From: Croceimicrobium sp963974215
GTDB lineage: Bacteria > Bacteroidota > Bacteroidia > Flavobacteriales > Schleiferiaceae
DNA length: 64,000 bases
Assembly (NCBI GenBank): GCA_963974215.1
Contig: CAXBBL010000001.1
Span: 372,001 to 436,000 of the forward strand
Direction of reading: 5' to 3'
In this document: piece after piece, positions 54,177 through 63,071 of the stretch
How positions within the stretch are numbered: the first letter of the stretch is position 1
Layout: each line of letters starts with the position of its first letter
Notes under the pieces: model-generated
Told to the model about the DNA's origin: nothing
Database searches by the model: none
Seen by the model: only the letters and a program-made list of their open reading frames with translations
Program-made: the position numbers and the translations under genes

Positions 54177-54593
54177 TCAGTTAAACTCTGCCACGCATTT
54201 AAGCTCTATTGCAATAGGTGTGGGAAGCGCCGTAATAGCAATGGTCGTGCGACAGGGCTTGGGCTCAATATCTCGAAAGTAGTCCGCATAAATACGATTG
54301 AAAGTGTGGAAGTCACGTTTCATATCTACCAAAAAAACTTGGACGTCAACTAATTTATCCCAGCTGCTTCCGTGCTCGTCTAAAATGGCTTTTACATTAG
54401 CGAAAACGCTATGTACTTGGGCTTCAAAGTCAAACTCTTTGAAATTGCCATTATGATCGAGGCTTAAACCCGGAACACCCGAGTCGTTAGCGTCGCTGCC
54501 AGCAATACGCGGCCCAACGCCGCTTAAAAACAATAGGGAGCCTGCCTTACGGGCGAGGGGATATAGCCCTACGGGCTTCGGTGCTTTACTCAT
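54177..54593 (-). CDS. RidA family protein (reactive imine deaminase)
   Basis: This protein has 138 residues in the YjgF/YER057c/UK114 fold. The signature region KPCRTTIAITALPTPIAIELKCVA holds the arginine that binds the substrate carboxylate in active RidA enzymes. The N-terminal PKPVGLYPLARKAGSLLFLSG is family-typical. It probably hydrolyses enamine/imine intermediates or a related substrate. It forms a two-gene unit with the degenerate ATPase, an association I cannot explain. Confidence 0.87.
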   Translation of the reverse strand: MSKAPKPVGLYPLARKAGSLLFLSGVGPRIAGSDANDSGVPGLSLDHNGNFKEFDFEAQVHSVFANVKAILDEHGSSWDKLVDVQVFLVDMKRDFHTFNRIYADYFRDIEPKPCRTTIAITALPTPIAIELKCVAEFN

Positions 54594-54645
54594 AATTCAA
54601 TTCTATGCTTCAAAAATAAGCAGCAAAGGGTAGCAGGAGAAATTA

Positions 54646-54681
54646 GGAGCCTATTTATTTTACGCCGAACTCAGGTTTTAA
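54646..54681. repeat. Right inverted end of the palindromic element (copy 3)
   Basis: CGAACTCAGGT at 54666-54676 is the inverse of ACCTGAGCTCG at 53000 with one mismatch. The inward similarity continues (TTTTACG pairs with CGTAAAA-type sequence, then GAGCCTA). TTAA follows at 54678-54681. The second hairpin found in copies 1 and 2 is absent here. Confidence 0.5.
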
Positions 54682-54692
54682 AGATACGTGCG

Positions 54693-57600
54693 CTATTTTT
54701 TGTCTTGTAAATAGGATTCCACTTCTCTACGGCTGTAGTTATCGAGAAAGGGCCCGCGGTATAAAGGTGGGTATAATTCTGAGGTGCTGCTCCTGCCTAC
54801 CCCATCTATAACAATGTCTAGATGTAATTTATAGTGATAGGCCTGTGGGGGTACAATTAGGTCTAATACGTTGGAACCACTTAGCTCTTTAAGGGCAATG
54901 GGTTGGTTATTATAATCGTATTTAACCAATTTCCAGTGATACGTATATTGGTCTTGATCGCTTAAAGCACGCCATTTACCATTGGTTTTTAATAAGGCTT
55001 GATAACGGTGATGCATACCGCTAATTACGGGCTTTGCCACTGGGATAATGCGAACCTCATCCTTTAGAGAAACCTCGCTGCCAGCTAGCATGAGAAAGGA
55101 TTGTTTCTTTTCTCCATTTAAGGTTTTCAGTCCATTAAAAGACACTTTAGTTCTAAAGATTTCATCTTGCCAAGCTTCAATTAAATAGCCAATATTTAGC
55201 TTTTTAAAATAGCTTGCATATTGGGCAGGACAACTATTGATAAAGACGGAAGCACCTAGTTTTTTAAGTTCGGTTTCATCAATCTGTTCCTTTAGTTTTT
55301 GATCAGGATTAATATTAATACCAACGGCGTCGACAAAAGGGGCTTTTGCTAAAATATATTTAATGTTTTCTTCGCAAAAAGGGTCGGAGTCTATTTCTAT
55401 GGAAATGCTTCTGCTATTGTCTAGCTTTTTAATTTCGCGAGAAACATCGGCTAACCAGTGTAGGTAGGCATTACGTTCATAGTTAAGCTCGGGCTGATTA
55501 TGATAAAAGCCCAGCCTGTTCCAGCTAGCGCCACCGAGATGCCAAGCAACGATGCTCTTTTCGACCATTTTTTCGCGCACGCTACTAAGAATAAGTTCCT
55601 TTAGTTCGGCTAATTCAGTTAAGTCTTCTTCAAAGCTTTTAATATGAGCCGTCCAAAAGCTATACAAAATCTGATGTTCGGACTGTTCAGCTTGATTTAA
55701 TATGTTGAAATCGTAGAAACCCGGCCCCGTTCGCTTAATAGTTTTAAGCCCTAATTGGTTCATTTCCCGAAAGTCATTTTCCAAGGCTTCTCTAAAAAGG
55801 GGATTGCGCGTAGCCTGCCAGTCGGAGCCCTTATAATAATTTACGCCGGCCAGCAATTGATAGTCTATTTGAGCGGAACTTTTTTGCTCGGATACGGAGA
55901 TTTGTGGTTCCTGGTACGTATTAAATTCTCTTTTTCCTTGCAGAGGCGTAGGGAAGGGAAGCTTAGTACTCAAGCAGCTAAAGTCTTTTACTAGTAATCC
56001 ACCAATTTGGGCAAAAGAATCTGACAGACTTTTATAGTTTTCATACAGGTCTACATGATTTTTATAGATGCTGTTGAGTTCCAGAATTACAGGTAAGTTT
56101 AAACTGAAGGCCTCGGTTATATATAATTTTTGAAAGTCTTGGTAAAGATCATTTTCGCCCCTGAGTGATGCGCTAAGATCGGTTTTAAGCCAATCAACAT
56201 AGGCCAGGCCAGGAAAGAAGCGATCTACATTCTGGGCCTCATTCGCATGGTAAACGGATACGATATTCGTAACCCCAGATTTGCGGAAATATTCAAAGAT
56301 ATAGCGCCAAGCTTGGCGGTATTTTTCGCCTAGAGCAATGCGGTCACTTAAGTTAAGCCCAATACTAAGGGAGTCGAATTGGGGGAGAAAGGAAATTAAA
56401 ACGGGTTTTTCTTCCCGCATCATTTCTACCGCAAAGTCAGTCATACGTTCATTTTCAGCTCCCGATAATATTTGCTCGCAGAGCATCAATAAGTCTGCGC
56501 TGTTCCGCAGTTCTGATGCCTTAAAATTGATTAGAGGATATTGGTTCTTAGCCCAAACTTCATTAAGGCTTCTTTTGAAATCTTTGATAGAGGTATTCCA
56601 GTTAAAATTGATCTTCTGAAGATTACAGCTGCTCGTTTGGTTCATCGAGGCTTTTTGGTAAGTTGCTCCTAATAAGTGATTTGTAGGATAAGCATGCTGC
56701 AGGCCGATGGGAATATTTTCTATTTTCTTAGAGGAGGATTGCTGGTAAAGAAGAACAATTATCGCAATTAAAAGCGGGGCTGCAGCATAGCGTAAAATAA
56801 TATAACTACGACGACGAATGCGCCAAAAACGGTCTTTTACTAGCCGTGTTGCATCATCAATTTTCTTTGCAAAGGCATGTTTCTCTAAATACCGTCGGTA
56901 GCGGTTTTGCATGCTTATAATAACCATAAAGGCCATAAAAGCAACATTCATTAAGGCAAAGCCGGCCATTATTAAATTGTAGGGGTTGAAGTCGCGCAGC
57001 AGTCCGTAAACGATTGCTAATATGGAAACGCCAGCAACCACAAGGTTAGGGATATTTAGAGCCCAAATATTTTCTTCTTTACCGTCTTTTGGAGTGGGGT
57101 TATAGGGAACCTTACGCCTTAAAATGGTGAAGATAAACCCCAGTGCGTGAATCCACCAAGTACCAATCATCATTAGGCCGCCTTGCAGGTGAAAGCCTCT
57201 TTCGTCTTCTTCCATTACCCACTTTTGAACATAGTGGCGGATTATTAAGGTGCTAGCGGTAAAGGGAACCCCTAAAAGAACAAATTTCCACAAGCTCATG
57301 GTCATTGGATTAGCGCCAAGAATGAGAGAAAGAATAGGGATTAAAAAGTTAATGAGATAAATGAAACCAGTAAAATAGTTCCAAGGCAAGATGCCATAAT
57401 GGATTTTTTGACGAAAATTTAATTTGCTAAAATTCTCTACATAAGTGGTAACCAGTAATTCAAAAACACCACGTGACCATTTTAATTGCTGTTTGTAATA
57501 TGCCGAAAGTGTATTAGGCACTAATCCTCGCGTAAGCATACGCGGGACATAGGTAGATTTCCAGCCTTTGCCATGCAGTTTCATGCTGGTGTTCATGTCT

Positions 57601-58388
57601 TCGGCTAAACCCGGCGCATGTCCACCAATGCTATCTAACGCGGCTCTTCTAAAAGTACAGTTGGCTCCAATAGCTTGGGCGGTACCATAGCTATTCATGC
57701 TCATCATAATTGGGCCGTAAAATTGGAAGGTTTGCTGAGCCGATCCTTTGGCAATTATATTTTCATAGATGTTGTAATATCCCTGTACAACCTGCACAAA
57801 ACCAATCTCTGGGTCTTTAAAGTGGGGTAAAACCCAATCTAAAAAATCGGGCGCAGGAATATGATCGGGATCGAGAATTAAGCAGACTTCTCCCGTAGCT
57901 TGCTGTAAGGCATTATTGATGTTTCCTGCTTTAGCATTCACTTTTATTTCTCGGGTAACATGCACTACCCCGAGTCTTTTACACTGCTCAATTAAATAAG
58001 GGTCATTTCCTTCATCACAGAGATAGGTGGTATGGGGATATGTGATTTTTTGGATAGCCTCTAATGTTTCCATCAGCATATCGTAGGGCTCACCGGGCAC
58101 AAAAGTGGTGAGGATATCAACCGTATAGTTTTTTTCTAAAGCGGGGGTTTCGGGTACACTTATATCCCAGTAGTGATACCACTCATAGCTAACCCGCAAT
58201 ATCATAAATAGTAAAGCGAAAATGAGGGGATAATAGAGAAGCTTAAAGCCAATATACTCCTCTTGCAGAATCCCATAGGTAAAAAGCCCGGCGCTAATTA
58301 CGCCAATAAGGATCATAGACCTTAAAAGCCACTTCTGCTTTAAAGTAGGGGCTTTAACGGGGCTAGGTCTTCTATTCTGGTACCACAT
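54693..58388 (-). CDS. Cellulose-synthase-like GT2 fused to glycosidase-like regions
   Basis: This is a giant 1231-residue inner-membrane protein. Residues about 85-310 are a processive GT2 domain with D125, the DxD-type D173 and D175 (DPDH), E263-D264 (AEDM) and the QQLKW motif at 300-304. Membrane helices flank it (20-65, 335-490, 533-548). Residues about 550-815 look like a GH26-type TIM barrel (KPVLISFLPQFD, YRQAWRYIFEYFRKSGVTNI, FFPGLAYVDWLKTD) with the acid/base Glu apparently missing. Residues about 845-1080 look like a second GH-A barrel, also without a clear NE motif. It probably makes a beta-linked glycan and binds or trims it. It overlaps the GH lipoprotein gene by 17 bases. Confidence 0.82.
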   Translation of the reverse strand: MWYQNRRPSPVKAPTLKQKWLLRSMILIGVISAGLFTYGILQEEYIGFKLLYYPLIFALLFMILRVSYEWYHYWDISVPETPALEKNYTVDILTTFVPGEPYDMLMETLEAIQKITYPHTTYLCDEGNDPYLIEQCKRLGVVHVTREIKVNAKAGNINNALQQATGEVCLILDPDHIPAPDFLDWVLPHFKDPEIGFVQVVQGYYNIYENIIAKGSAQQTFQFYGPIMMSMNSYGTAQAIGANCTFRRAALDSIGGHAPGLAEDMNTSMKLHGKGWKSTYVPRMLTRGLVPNTLSAYYKQQLKWSRGVFELLVTTYVENFSKLNFRQKIHYGILPWNYFTGFIYLINFLIPILSLILGANPMTMSLWKFVLLGVPFTASTLIIRHYVQKWVMEEDERGFHLQGGLMMIGTWWIHALGFIFTILRRKVPYNPTPKDGKEENIWALNIPNLVVAGVSILAIVYGLLRDFNPYNLIMAGFALMNVAFMAFMVIISMQNRYRRYLEKHAFAKKIDDATRLVKDRFWRIRRRSYIILRYAAAPLLIAIIVLLYQQSSSKKIENIPIGLQHAYPTNHLLGATYQKASMNQTSSCNLQKINFNWNTSIKDFKRSLNEVWAKNQYPLINFKASELRNSADLLMLCEQILSGAENERMTDFAVEMMREEKPVLISFLPQFDSLSIGLNLSDRIALGEKYRQAWRYIFEYFRKSGVTNIVSVYHANEAQNVDRFFPGLAYVDWLKTDLSASLRGENDLYQDFQKLYITEAFSLNLPVILELNSIYKNHVDLYENYKSLSDSFAQIGGLLVKDFSCLSTKLPFPTPLQGKREFNTYQEPQISVSEQKSSAQIDYQLLAGVNYYKGSDWQATRNPLFREALENDFREMNQLGLKTIKRTGPGFYDFNILNQAEQSEHQILYSFWTAHIKSFEEDLTELAELKELILSSVREKMVEKSIVAWHLGGASWNRLGFYHNQPELNYERNAYLHWLADVSREIKKLDNSRSISIEIDSDPFCEENIKYILAKAPFVDAVGININPDQKLKEQIDETELKKLGASVFINSCPAQYASYFKKLNIGYLIEAWQDEIFRTKVSFNGLKTLNGEKKQSFLMLAGSEVSLKDEVRIIPVAKPVISGMHHRYQALLKTNGKWRALSDQDQYTYHWKLVKYDYNNQPIALKELSGSNVLDLIVPPQAYHYKLHLDIVIDGVGRSSTSELYPPLYRGPFLDNYSRREVESYLQDKK

Positions 58389-59673
58389 AGAAGGGAAGGT
58401 TTACACTGCCAAAATTTCCATGGCCATCAGTTATTTTTACAAAAAGGCGGTAAGGGCCTGGCTTTGAAGGGCTTTTAAATTGTGTTTTTCCCTCCGTGGT
58501 ATGGGGGGAAAGCACCGTGTTTTCCAGCGCAGCGGGAGGCTCCTCTCCTTTAACGAAAAACCAATCTTCGGTGCGGATGGTCCAATGGTAGTTTAAACTA
58601 TCCTTTTCGGGGTCGCTGGCTATTAGCTCTGCGAAGTGAGTGGACGAGGGATTTAGAAGTAGCTCGTTGGCATCAAAAATAGAATCGATGCTTAATAAAC
58701 CGACTTTAGGAGGTTGGTTGGTCTTTAATTCTTTACCGAATCTTTTAGCCAGCTTAAAGTACATCTCGTTTTTTTCGCCTTCTTGTGAAAACACATTAAA
58801 CCAAGTATGCGTTTGTTCCTGCCGCCAACCCCAAAAGAAGGCAAGAGAACCTAAAAATGCGGGGTTGTCTTTCGGTAAAATGTTATCGTAAATAGCCGCT
58901 AATCGTTCGGCCTTTTGACTGCTGTTAATTTCGCCGGGTGCGCCCCAAACGGTACCGTCAGATTCCCAAGGGCCGTTTTCGCCAAACTCTCCCACCACAA
59001 AAGGCTTGTTCAATAACCAAGTCCATTTTTCACGATCTGGTTCTAATTGGTTTAGGCGGCCGAAGGTATTAATATAAAGCAAGTCGATGTCGCGTATTTT
59101 TAGACCAAAATTTAAGATGGCTTTATCGCCATAATTAGCGAGGGCCGTTCCTACTGGATGATTAGGGTCACCACTTTTAAGGGAGTCCAAAATTTGATTG
59201 TAGCTTTTTGCAAAACGCCAATCTTTAATGTCATAGTAGATTAATTCATTGCCTAAGCACCAGCTAAGCAAAGCAGGGTGATCGCTGTGTTTTTTAGCTA
59301 AAGCCTTTAATTTTATCGAAGCCTCAGCGACTAAACTATCATTGGGGTAAAACCACTTAGAATTACTTTTTGGTAGCCAAATTCCCGCAATAACAGCAAT
59401 ATTCAAGCTTTGCGCTTCATCTAAAATAGCCGCTAAGTTTGTGGTGTCGTAGGTACGTATGCAGTTGCCACCAATTTCTGCAAGCTCCTTTAGCCGAACC
59501 TCTCCCGAAACTCCTTTAATTATGAATGGCTCTCCATGGCGGATAAGCTGAAACTTACCGCCAGTTTTTTCAATGTAAACGCTTCCTTTGGGCTGATCTG
59601 AAGAAGAGCAGCCTGTCCAGAGAAGACTGCTAAGCAGCGCTAAAAATAAATTACGAATCAGTGTTTTTACCAA
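58372..59673 (-). CDS. Glycoside hydrolase clan GH-A (GH2/GH5-like) lipoprotein
   Basis: This lipoprotein has 433 residues. The lipobox ends at C22 (SLLWTGC). A TIM-barrel glycosidase follows (about 35-320) with acid/base E143 in CLGNELI and probable nucleophile E229 in VVGEFGENGPW. A C-terminal Ig/PKD-like domain spans about 330-433 (YHWTIRTEDWF, PGPYRLFVKITDGHGN). The start is a TTG at 59673. Unlike the barrels in the adjacent synthase, its catalytic pair looks intact, so it may cut the glycan made by that synthase. Confidence 0.85.
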   Translation of the reverse strand: MVKTLIRNLFLALLSSLLWTGCSSSDQPKGSVYIEKTGGKFQLIRHGEPFIIKGVSGEVRLKELAEIGGNCIRTYDTTNLAAILDEAQSLNIAVIAGIWLPKSNSKWFYPNDSLVAEASIKLKALAKKHSDHPALLSWCLGNELIYYDIKDWRFAKSYNQILDSLKSGDPNHPVGTALANYGDKAILNFGLKIRDIDLLYINTFGRLNQLEPDREKWTWLLNKPFVVGEFGENGPWESDGTVWGAPGEINSSQKAERLAAIYDNILPKDNPAFLGSLAFFWGWRQEQTHTWFNVFSQEGEKNEMYFKLAKRFGKELKTNQPPKVGLLSIDSIFDANELLLNPSSTHFAELIASDPEKDSLNYHWTIRTEDWFFVKGEEPPAALENTVLSPHTTEGKTQFKSPSKPGPYRLFVKITDGHGNFGSVNLPFYVVPE

Positions 59674-59738
59674 TGTAGAAATCTAGTTGTTAGCAAAGTA
59701 AATTCAAACAAGTTTAAAAACACAATAATGCGAACTAA

Positions 59739-61559
59739 TTATTGCGAATTACATCTTTTAATGAAGGCTAATTGATCTCCAGCATTAAAATCTGGGATGT
59801 TTCGATCAATAACTTTAAGTCCTCCGTTTTGGTTAATTAGAAAGAGCGGTATTAGTCTGCCGTCCATTTCCTTAACCAAGCTCTTATAATCCTGTTGGCT
59901 TTCACAAGATGCCTCTTTTACCTGATCTGCTTGTCTAATGGATTGAGCCAAGTTTAGATAATCGACCGTAGCGCCAAAAAGCACATTTAGAGGGAAGCGA
60001 ATATCTCCCGCTTCTAATTCTTTTTTACTGCTAAGACGGAACACCTGATTCTCACCAAACTCATCTTTATAAAAATTACAGGAAAGGTTATTAATATCGG
60101 CACTAGAGGTGAGCGCCATAAGCTTGCCAATGTTGGTTAAGTCTAAATCTTCAAGTACACTATCACTCAAAATGCTGCCATCATATACGTCAAATCCTAG
60201 TTTTTGCGCTTCTTTCAAATTGTTTTTAGAGGTATCGGCCAAAAGAACTTCTATGCCTTTATTTTTAAGATAGGTTCCTAAAAAGCGCGCGTTTTCATTG
60301 GCTCCAGCAATTAAAAAGCCTTGCGGTTCTTCGCGCTCCACCTTTAATAAGCGCGCAATAAACTTAGAACTCGCTCCCTGAATAATAACGGTTCCTACAA
60401 TCATCATGAAGGTAAGGGGCAAGATAAGCTCAGCTTGTTCGTGGTTAATGCTAGCGTCGCTATTATTGCTGAGCTGTAAGGCAAATAAAGAGGCTACCGC
60501 TGCTGCTACGATTCCCTTGGGACCAACCCAAGACATAAATAGAATTTCCCGCCAGTTGAAATCGGAACGGATTGTGCTTATCCAGACTATTAAGGGACGA
60601 AGGCCAAAGGTTACCACAGCAAAAAGAATGATGGATGCTTCTCCTAATTTTTCAATTTGACTAATATCAATGCGACTTGACAAGAGTATAAATAGTACTG
60701 AAATTAGAATGATGCTGACATCTTCCTTAAAGGACAAGATTTTCTTAAGGTTCTGCACCCTTACATTGGCTAGGATAATCCCCATAAAAGTGGTAGACAT
60801 TAGTCCTGCTTCATGGGCAATGAACTCGGCAAAGGTAAAGGCCATAATTACCATTCCAAGTGCCATCACATTGCGTAGATAGGCGGGTAGGCGATTTTTT
60901 TCGAGTAGCCAGCGTAAGAAAAAAGCGGCCAATGCACCCACAAACATTCCAGAGGAAACGGTGATAAAAAATTCTTTAAAAACATCTACGGTGTTGGTAT
61001 TTCCTAGGTCGCTTGTTTGAATAAACTCGTAGACTAAAACGGCAATTAAAGCCCCCAGAGGGTCAATTAAAATACCTTCCCACTTTAAGACACTGTTGAT
61101 GCGCATGTTGGGCCTAACATTGCGTAAAATAGGAATCACAACTGTGGGGCCAGAAACTATAATTAAGGCACCAAAAAGGAAAGCTAAGCGATAGTCGAGG
61201 CCGAGAAGATAATGCGCTGCGAAACCGCCGCCGAATAAGGTGATAATAGGACCGACAATTAATAGGTTTCGCACTACACGGGCCTGATCACGAATCTCGC
61301 GCAACTTAAGGGTTAAGCCACCTTCGAAAAGAATTACCCCTACTGAAATGGAAACAAAAGCAAAAAGTAAATCGCCCGAGAAAATTTCATCGCCGTCCAA
61401 TATTTTTTCACCATCGGGACTAAAAAGAGTAGAGGCGGGCCCAAGGGCTAAGCCAATAATAATAAGAGGAAGAATGGCAGGAATTTTAATTTTCCACGCC
61501 AACCATTGCGCGAAAACGCTTAAAATTAATATGCTTGCTAGTTCGGCCATCCCCTCCAT
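59739..61559 (-). CDS. Cation:proton antiporter of the CPA family with TrkA-N domain
   Basis: This protein has 606 residues. The first 400 contain about 12 helices of an NhaP/CPA1-type exchanger (IPAILPLIIIGLALGP, FEGGLTLKL, GPTVVIPIL, WEGILIDPLGALIAVLVYEF). A cytoplasmic TrkA-N-like nucleotide-binding domain (GFLIAGANENARFLG, from about 410) and a small C-terminal domain follow. It likely exchanges Na+ or K+ for protons. The Met at 61550 is an alternative start. Confidence 0.9.
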   Translation of the reverse strand: MEGMAELASILILSVFAQWLAWKIKIPAILPLIIIGLALGPASTLFSPDGEKILDGDEIFSGDLLFAFVSISVGVILFEGGLTLKLREIRDQARVVRNLLIVGPIITLFGGGFAAHYLLGLDYRLAFLFGALIIVSGPTVVIPILRNVRPNMRINSVLKWEGILIDPLGALIAVLVYEFIQTSDLGNTNTVDVFKEFFITVSSGMFVGALAAFFLRWLLEKNRLPAYLRNVMALGMVIMAFTFAEFIAHEAGLMSTTFMGIILANVRVQNLKKILSFKEDVSIILISVLFILLSSRIDISQIEKLGEASIILFAVVTFGLRPLIVWISTIRSDFNWREILFMSWVGPKGIVAAAVASLFALQLSNNSDASINHEQAELILPLTFMMIVGTVIIQGASSKFIARLLKVEREEPQGFLIAGANENARFLGTYLKNKGIEVLLADTSKNNLKEAQKLGFDVYDGSILSDSVLEDLDLTNIGKLMALTSSADINNLSCNFYKDEFGENQVFRLSSKKELEAGDIRFPLNVLFGATVDYLNLAQSIRQADQVKEASCESQQDYKSLVKEMDGRLIPLFLINQNGGLKVIDRNIPDFNAGDQLAFIKRCNSQ

Positions 61560-61588
61560 CCAACTATAATTTATTTAAGTGTAAAAAT

Positions 61589-61999
61589 TTATTTTAATAG
61601 TGTGCTTGCTAGTTCTTTAGCAAAGCCTTTAATATGGTCTCTTAGTACTCGCATTTCCTGTAAACGCGCGGCTCCGCCAAAACCTTCAATTTCGCTAAAA
61701 TTAGCACAAATAATTTGGCAATGCTCTCTTTTTAATTCAGTTTGCGGCATTAAGTTTTCGGCACAAAATAAAAGGGTATTATAGGGGTAGGCCTCCACCT
61801 CCTTGAGTGATTTAGAGTTTTGCCCCGCTATCACATGCCCGTCTTCCGCCATTATACGAATGGCTTGTGGGTCTATCCCGGTGGCTTCTATCCCAGCGCT
61901 TACCACTTGTGCGCTCTTACCCAGTAGTTTAGCGAGGTAAGCTTCAAGAATTTGACTGCGAATAGAGTTATGGCTATCGACGATTAAAAGTTTAAGCAA
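61589..61999 (-). CDS. LMW-phosphatase/ArsC-fold protein with catalytic Cys replaced
   Basis: This protein has 136 residues with a TTG start at 61999, forced by an upstream stop. The P-loop of low-molecular-weight phosphatases and arsenate reductases, normally V-C-x-x-N-S-x-R-S, reads LLIVDSHNSIRSQ. The loop, Asn, Ser and Arg are kept but Cys is Asp. The general-acid DP motif is also not visible. It is therefore probably not a phosphatase or reductase, though it may still bind an oxyanion. It lies near the antiporter gene, on the same strand. Confidence 0.7.
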   Translation of the reverse strand: MLKLLIVDSHNSIRSQILEAYLAKLLGKSAQVVSAGIEATGIDPQAIRIMAEDGHVIAGQNSKSLKEVEAYPYNTLLFCAENLMPQTELKREHCQIICANFSEIEGFGGAARLQEMRVLRDHIKGFAKELASTLLK

Positions 62000-62085
62000 G
62001 TGGAAATATTTTTATTCTGGTGGTTTTGAGGGTGAAGTTAATTATTATTGCGGCAATATTTGATTAGAAATTACAAAAGCCGATA

Positions 62086-62634
62086 ATGAAAATATATACC
62101 AAAGGGGGAGATCAGGGTGAAACATCCTTAATTGGAGGATCGCGCGTTTTAAAAAACCACAGTCGCATAGAAGCCTATGGCACCATCGATGAATTGAACG
62201 CTATTATCGGTATTGTACGCGATTCCGCAAAGAATGCATCTGCCGACGAGCAATTAGAAGCGATACAGAATATTCTTTTTAGCATTGGTTCCGCTCTCGC
62301 TGCTGCAGATGGCCATAAAATGCAATTGCCAGACTTTGATGAAAAGGCGATAGAAGACCTAGAAAAGGCAATAGATTTAATGAACGAAAACTTGGAGCCG
62401 CTGCGTAACTTTATTCTTCCTGGCGGCGATTTATCTTCATCCTATTGTCATTTAGCACGCACGGTATGTAGAAGGGCGGAAAGAAAAGTGGTGGCCATGC
62501 AACAAGAGCTTCAGGTAGAACCCAAAATAGTGAAATACCTAAATCGCCTAAGCGACTACTTTTTTACCCTCGGGCGGTTTTACACCAAATTAAATAGCGG
62601 CAAGGAAACACTTTGGAACCCCCGTAAGGCTTAG
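62086..62634 (+). CDS. Cob(I)yrinic acid a,c-diamide adenosyltransferase (PduO type)
   Basis: This enzyme transfers the adenosyl group of ATP to cob(I)alamin to give adenosylcobalamin. It has 182 residues. TKGGDQGETSLIGGSRVLK (5-23) is the ATP-binding loop, followed by EAYGTIDELNAIIG. The C-terminal part has FILPGGDLSSSYCHLARTVCRRAER. It is monocistronic by position, and no B12-dependent enzyme is in view. Confidence 0.94.
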   Translation: MKIYTKGGDQGETSLIGGSRVLKNHSRIEAYGTIDELNAIIGIVRDSAKNASADEQLEAIQNILFSIGSALAAADGHKMQLPDFDEKAIEDLEKAIDLMNENLEPLRNFILPGGDLSSSYCHLARTVCRRAERKVVAMQQELQVEPKIVKYLNRLSDYFFTLGRFYTKLNSGKETLWNPRKA

Positions 62635-62792
62635 GGAGCTTTTATTCAGTTTCTAAAACCTAAATTCTTTTTAATCTTTTAAGGCCATTTGGAAGATTAC
62701 TGCATTTTTATTCTCACTATTGGCTAATACTACTTGCGCAGGTCAAAGAAAAAATTATTTTTGCAAAAAATTAGCGCCTAAAATACTAAAAT

Positions 62793-63017
62793 ATGTATTG
62801 GACTTTAGAACTTGCTAGCTACTTAAGCGATGCTCCTTGGCCAGCTACAAAGGATGAATTGGTAGATTATTCCATTAGAACAGGAGCCCCTCTAGAAGTG
62901 GTAGAAAACCTGCAAGCTATGGAAGAAGAAGAGGAAGAGGTGTATGAGTCTATCGAAGACATCTGGCCAGACTATCCCTCCGAGGAAGATTTCCTCTGGA
63001 ATGAGGATGAGTATTAA
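62793..63017 (+). CDS. DUF2795 domain protein
   Basis: This is a small acidic protein of 74 residues (MYWTLELASYLSDAPWPATK, then RTGAPLEVVENLQ) with a glutamate run and the ending PSEEDFLWNEDEY. It matches the short DUF2795-type proteins that are highly conserved in Bacteroidota. Its function is unknown. A bidirectional terminator follows. Confidence 0.8.
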   Translation: MYWTLELASYLSDAPWPATKDELVDYSIRTGAPLEVVENLQAMEEEEEEVYESIEDIWPDYPSEEDFLWNEDEY

Positions 63018-63039
63018 ATAGCAATATTAATAATCTTAC

Positions 63040-63071
63040 AAAGGCTGTCATTTTATGATGGCCTTTTTTTA
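63040..63071. terminator. Terminator between convergent genes
   Basis: AAAGGCTGTCAT (63040-63051) pairs with ATGATGGCCTTT (63055-63066), allowing G-U pairs, and is followed by a T run. It overlaps the stop codon of the convergent histidine kinase gene. Confidence 0.72.

Noticed and set aside
61589..61999. Active arsenate reductase or tyrosine phosphatase
   Set aside because: The catalytic cysteine is replaced by Asp and no DP general-acid motif is seen.
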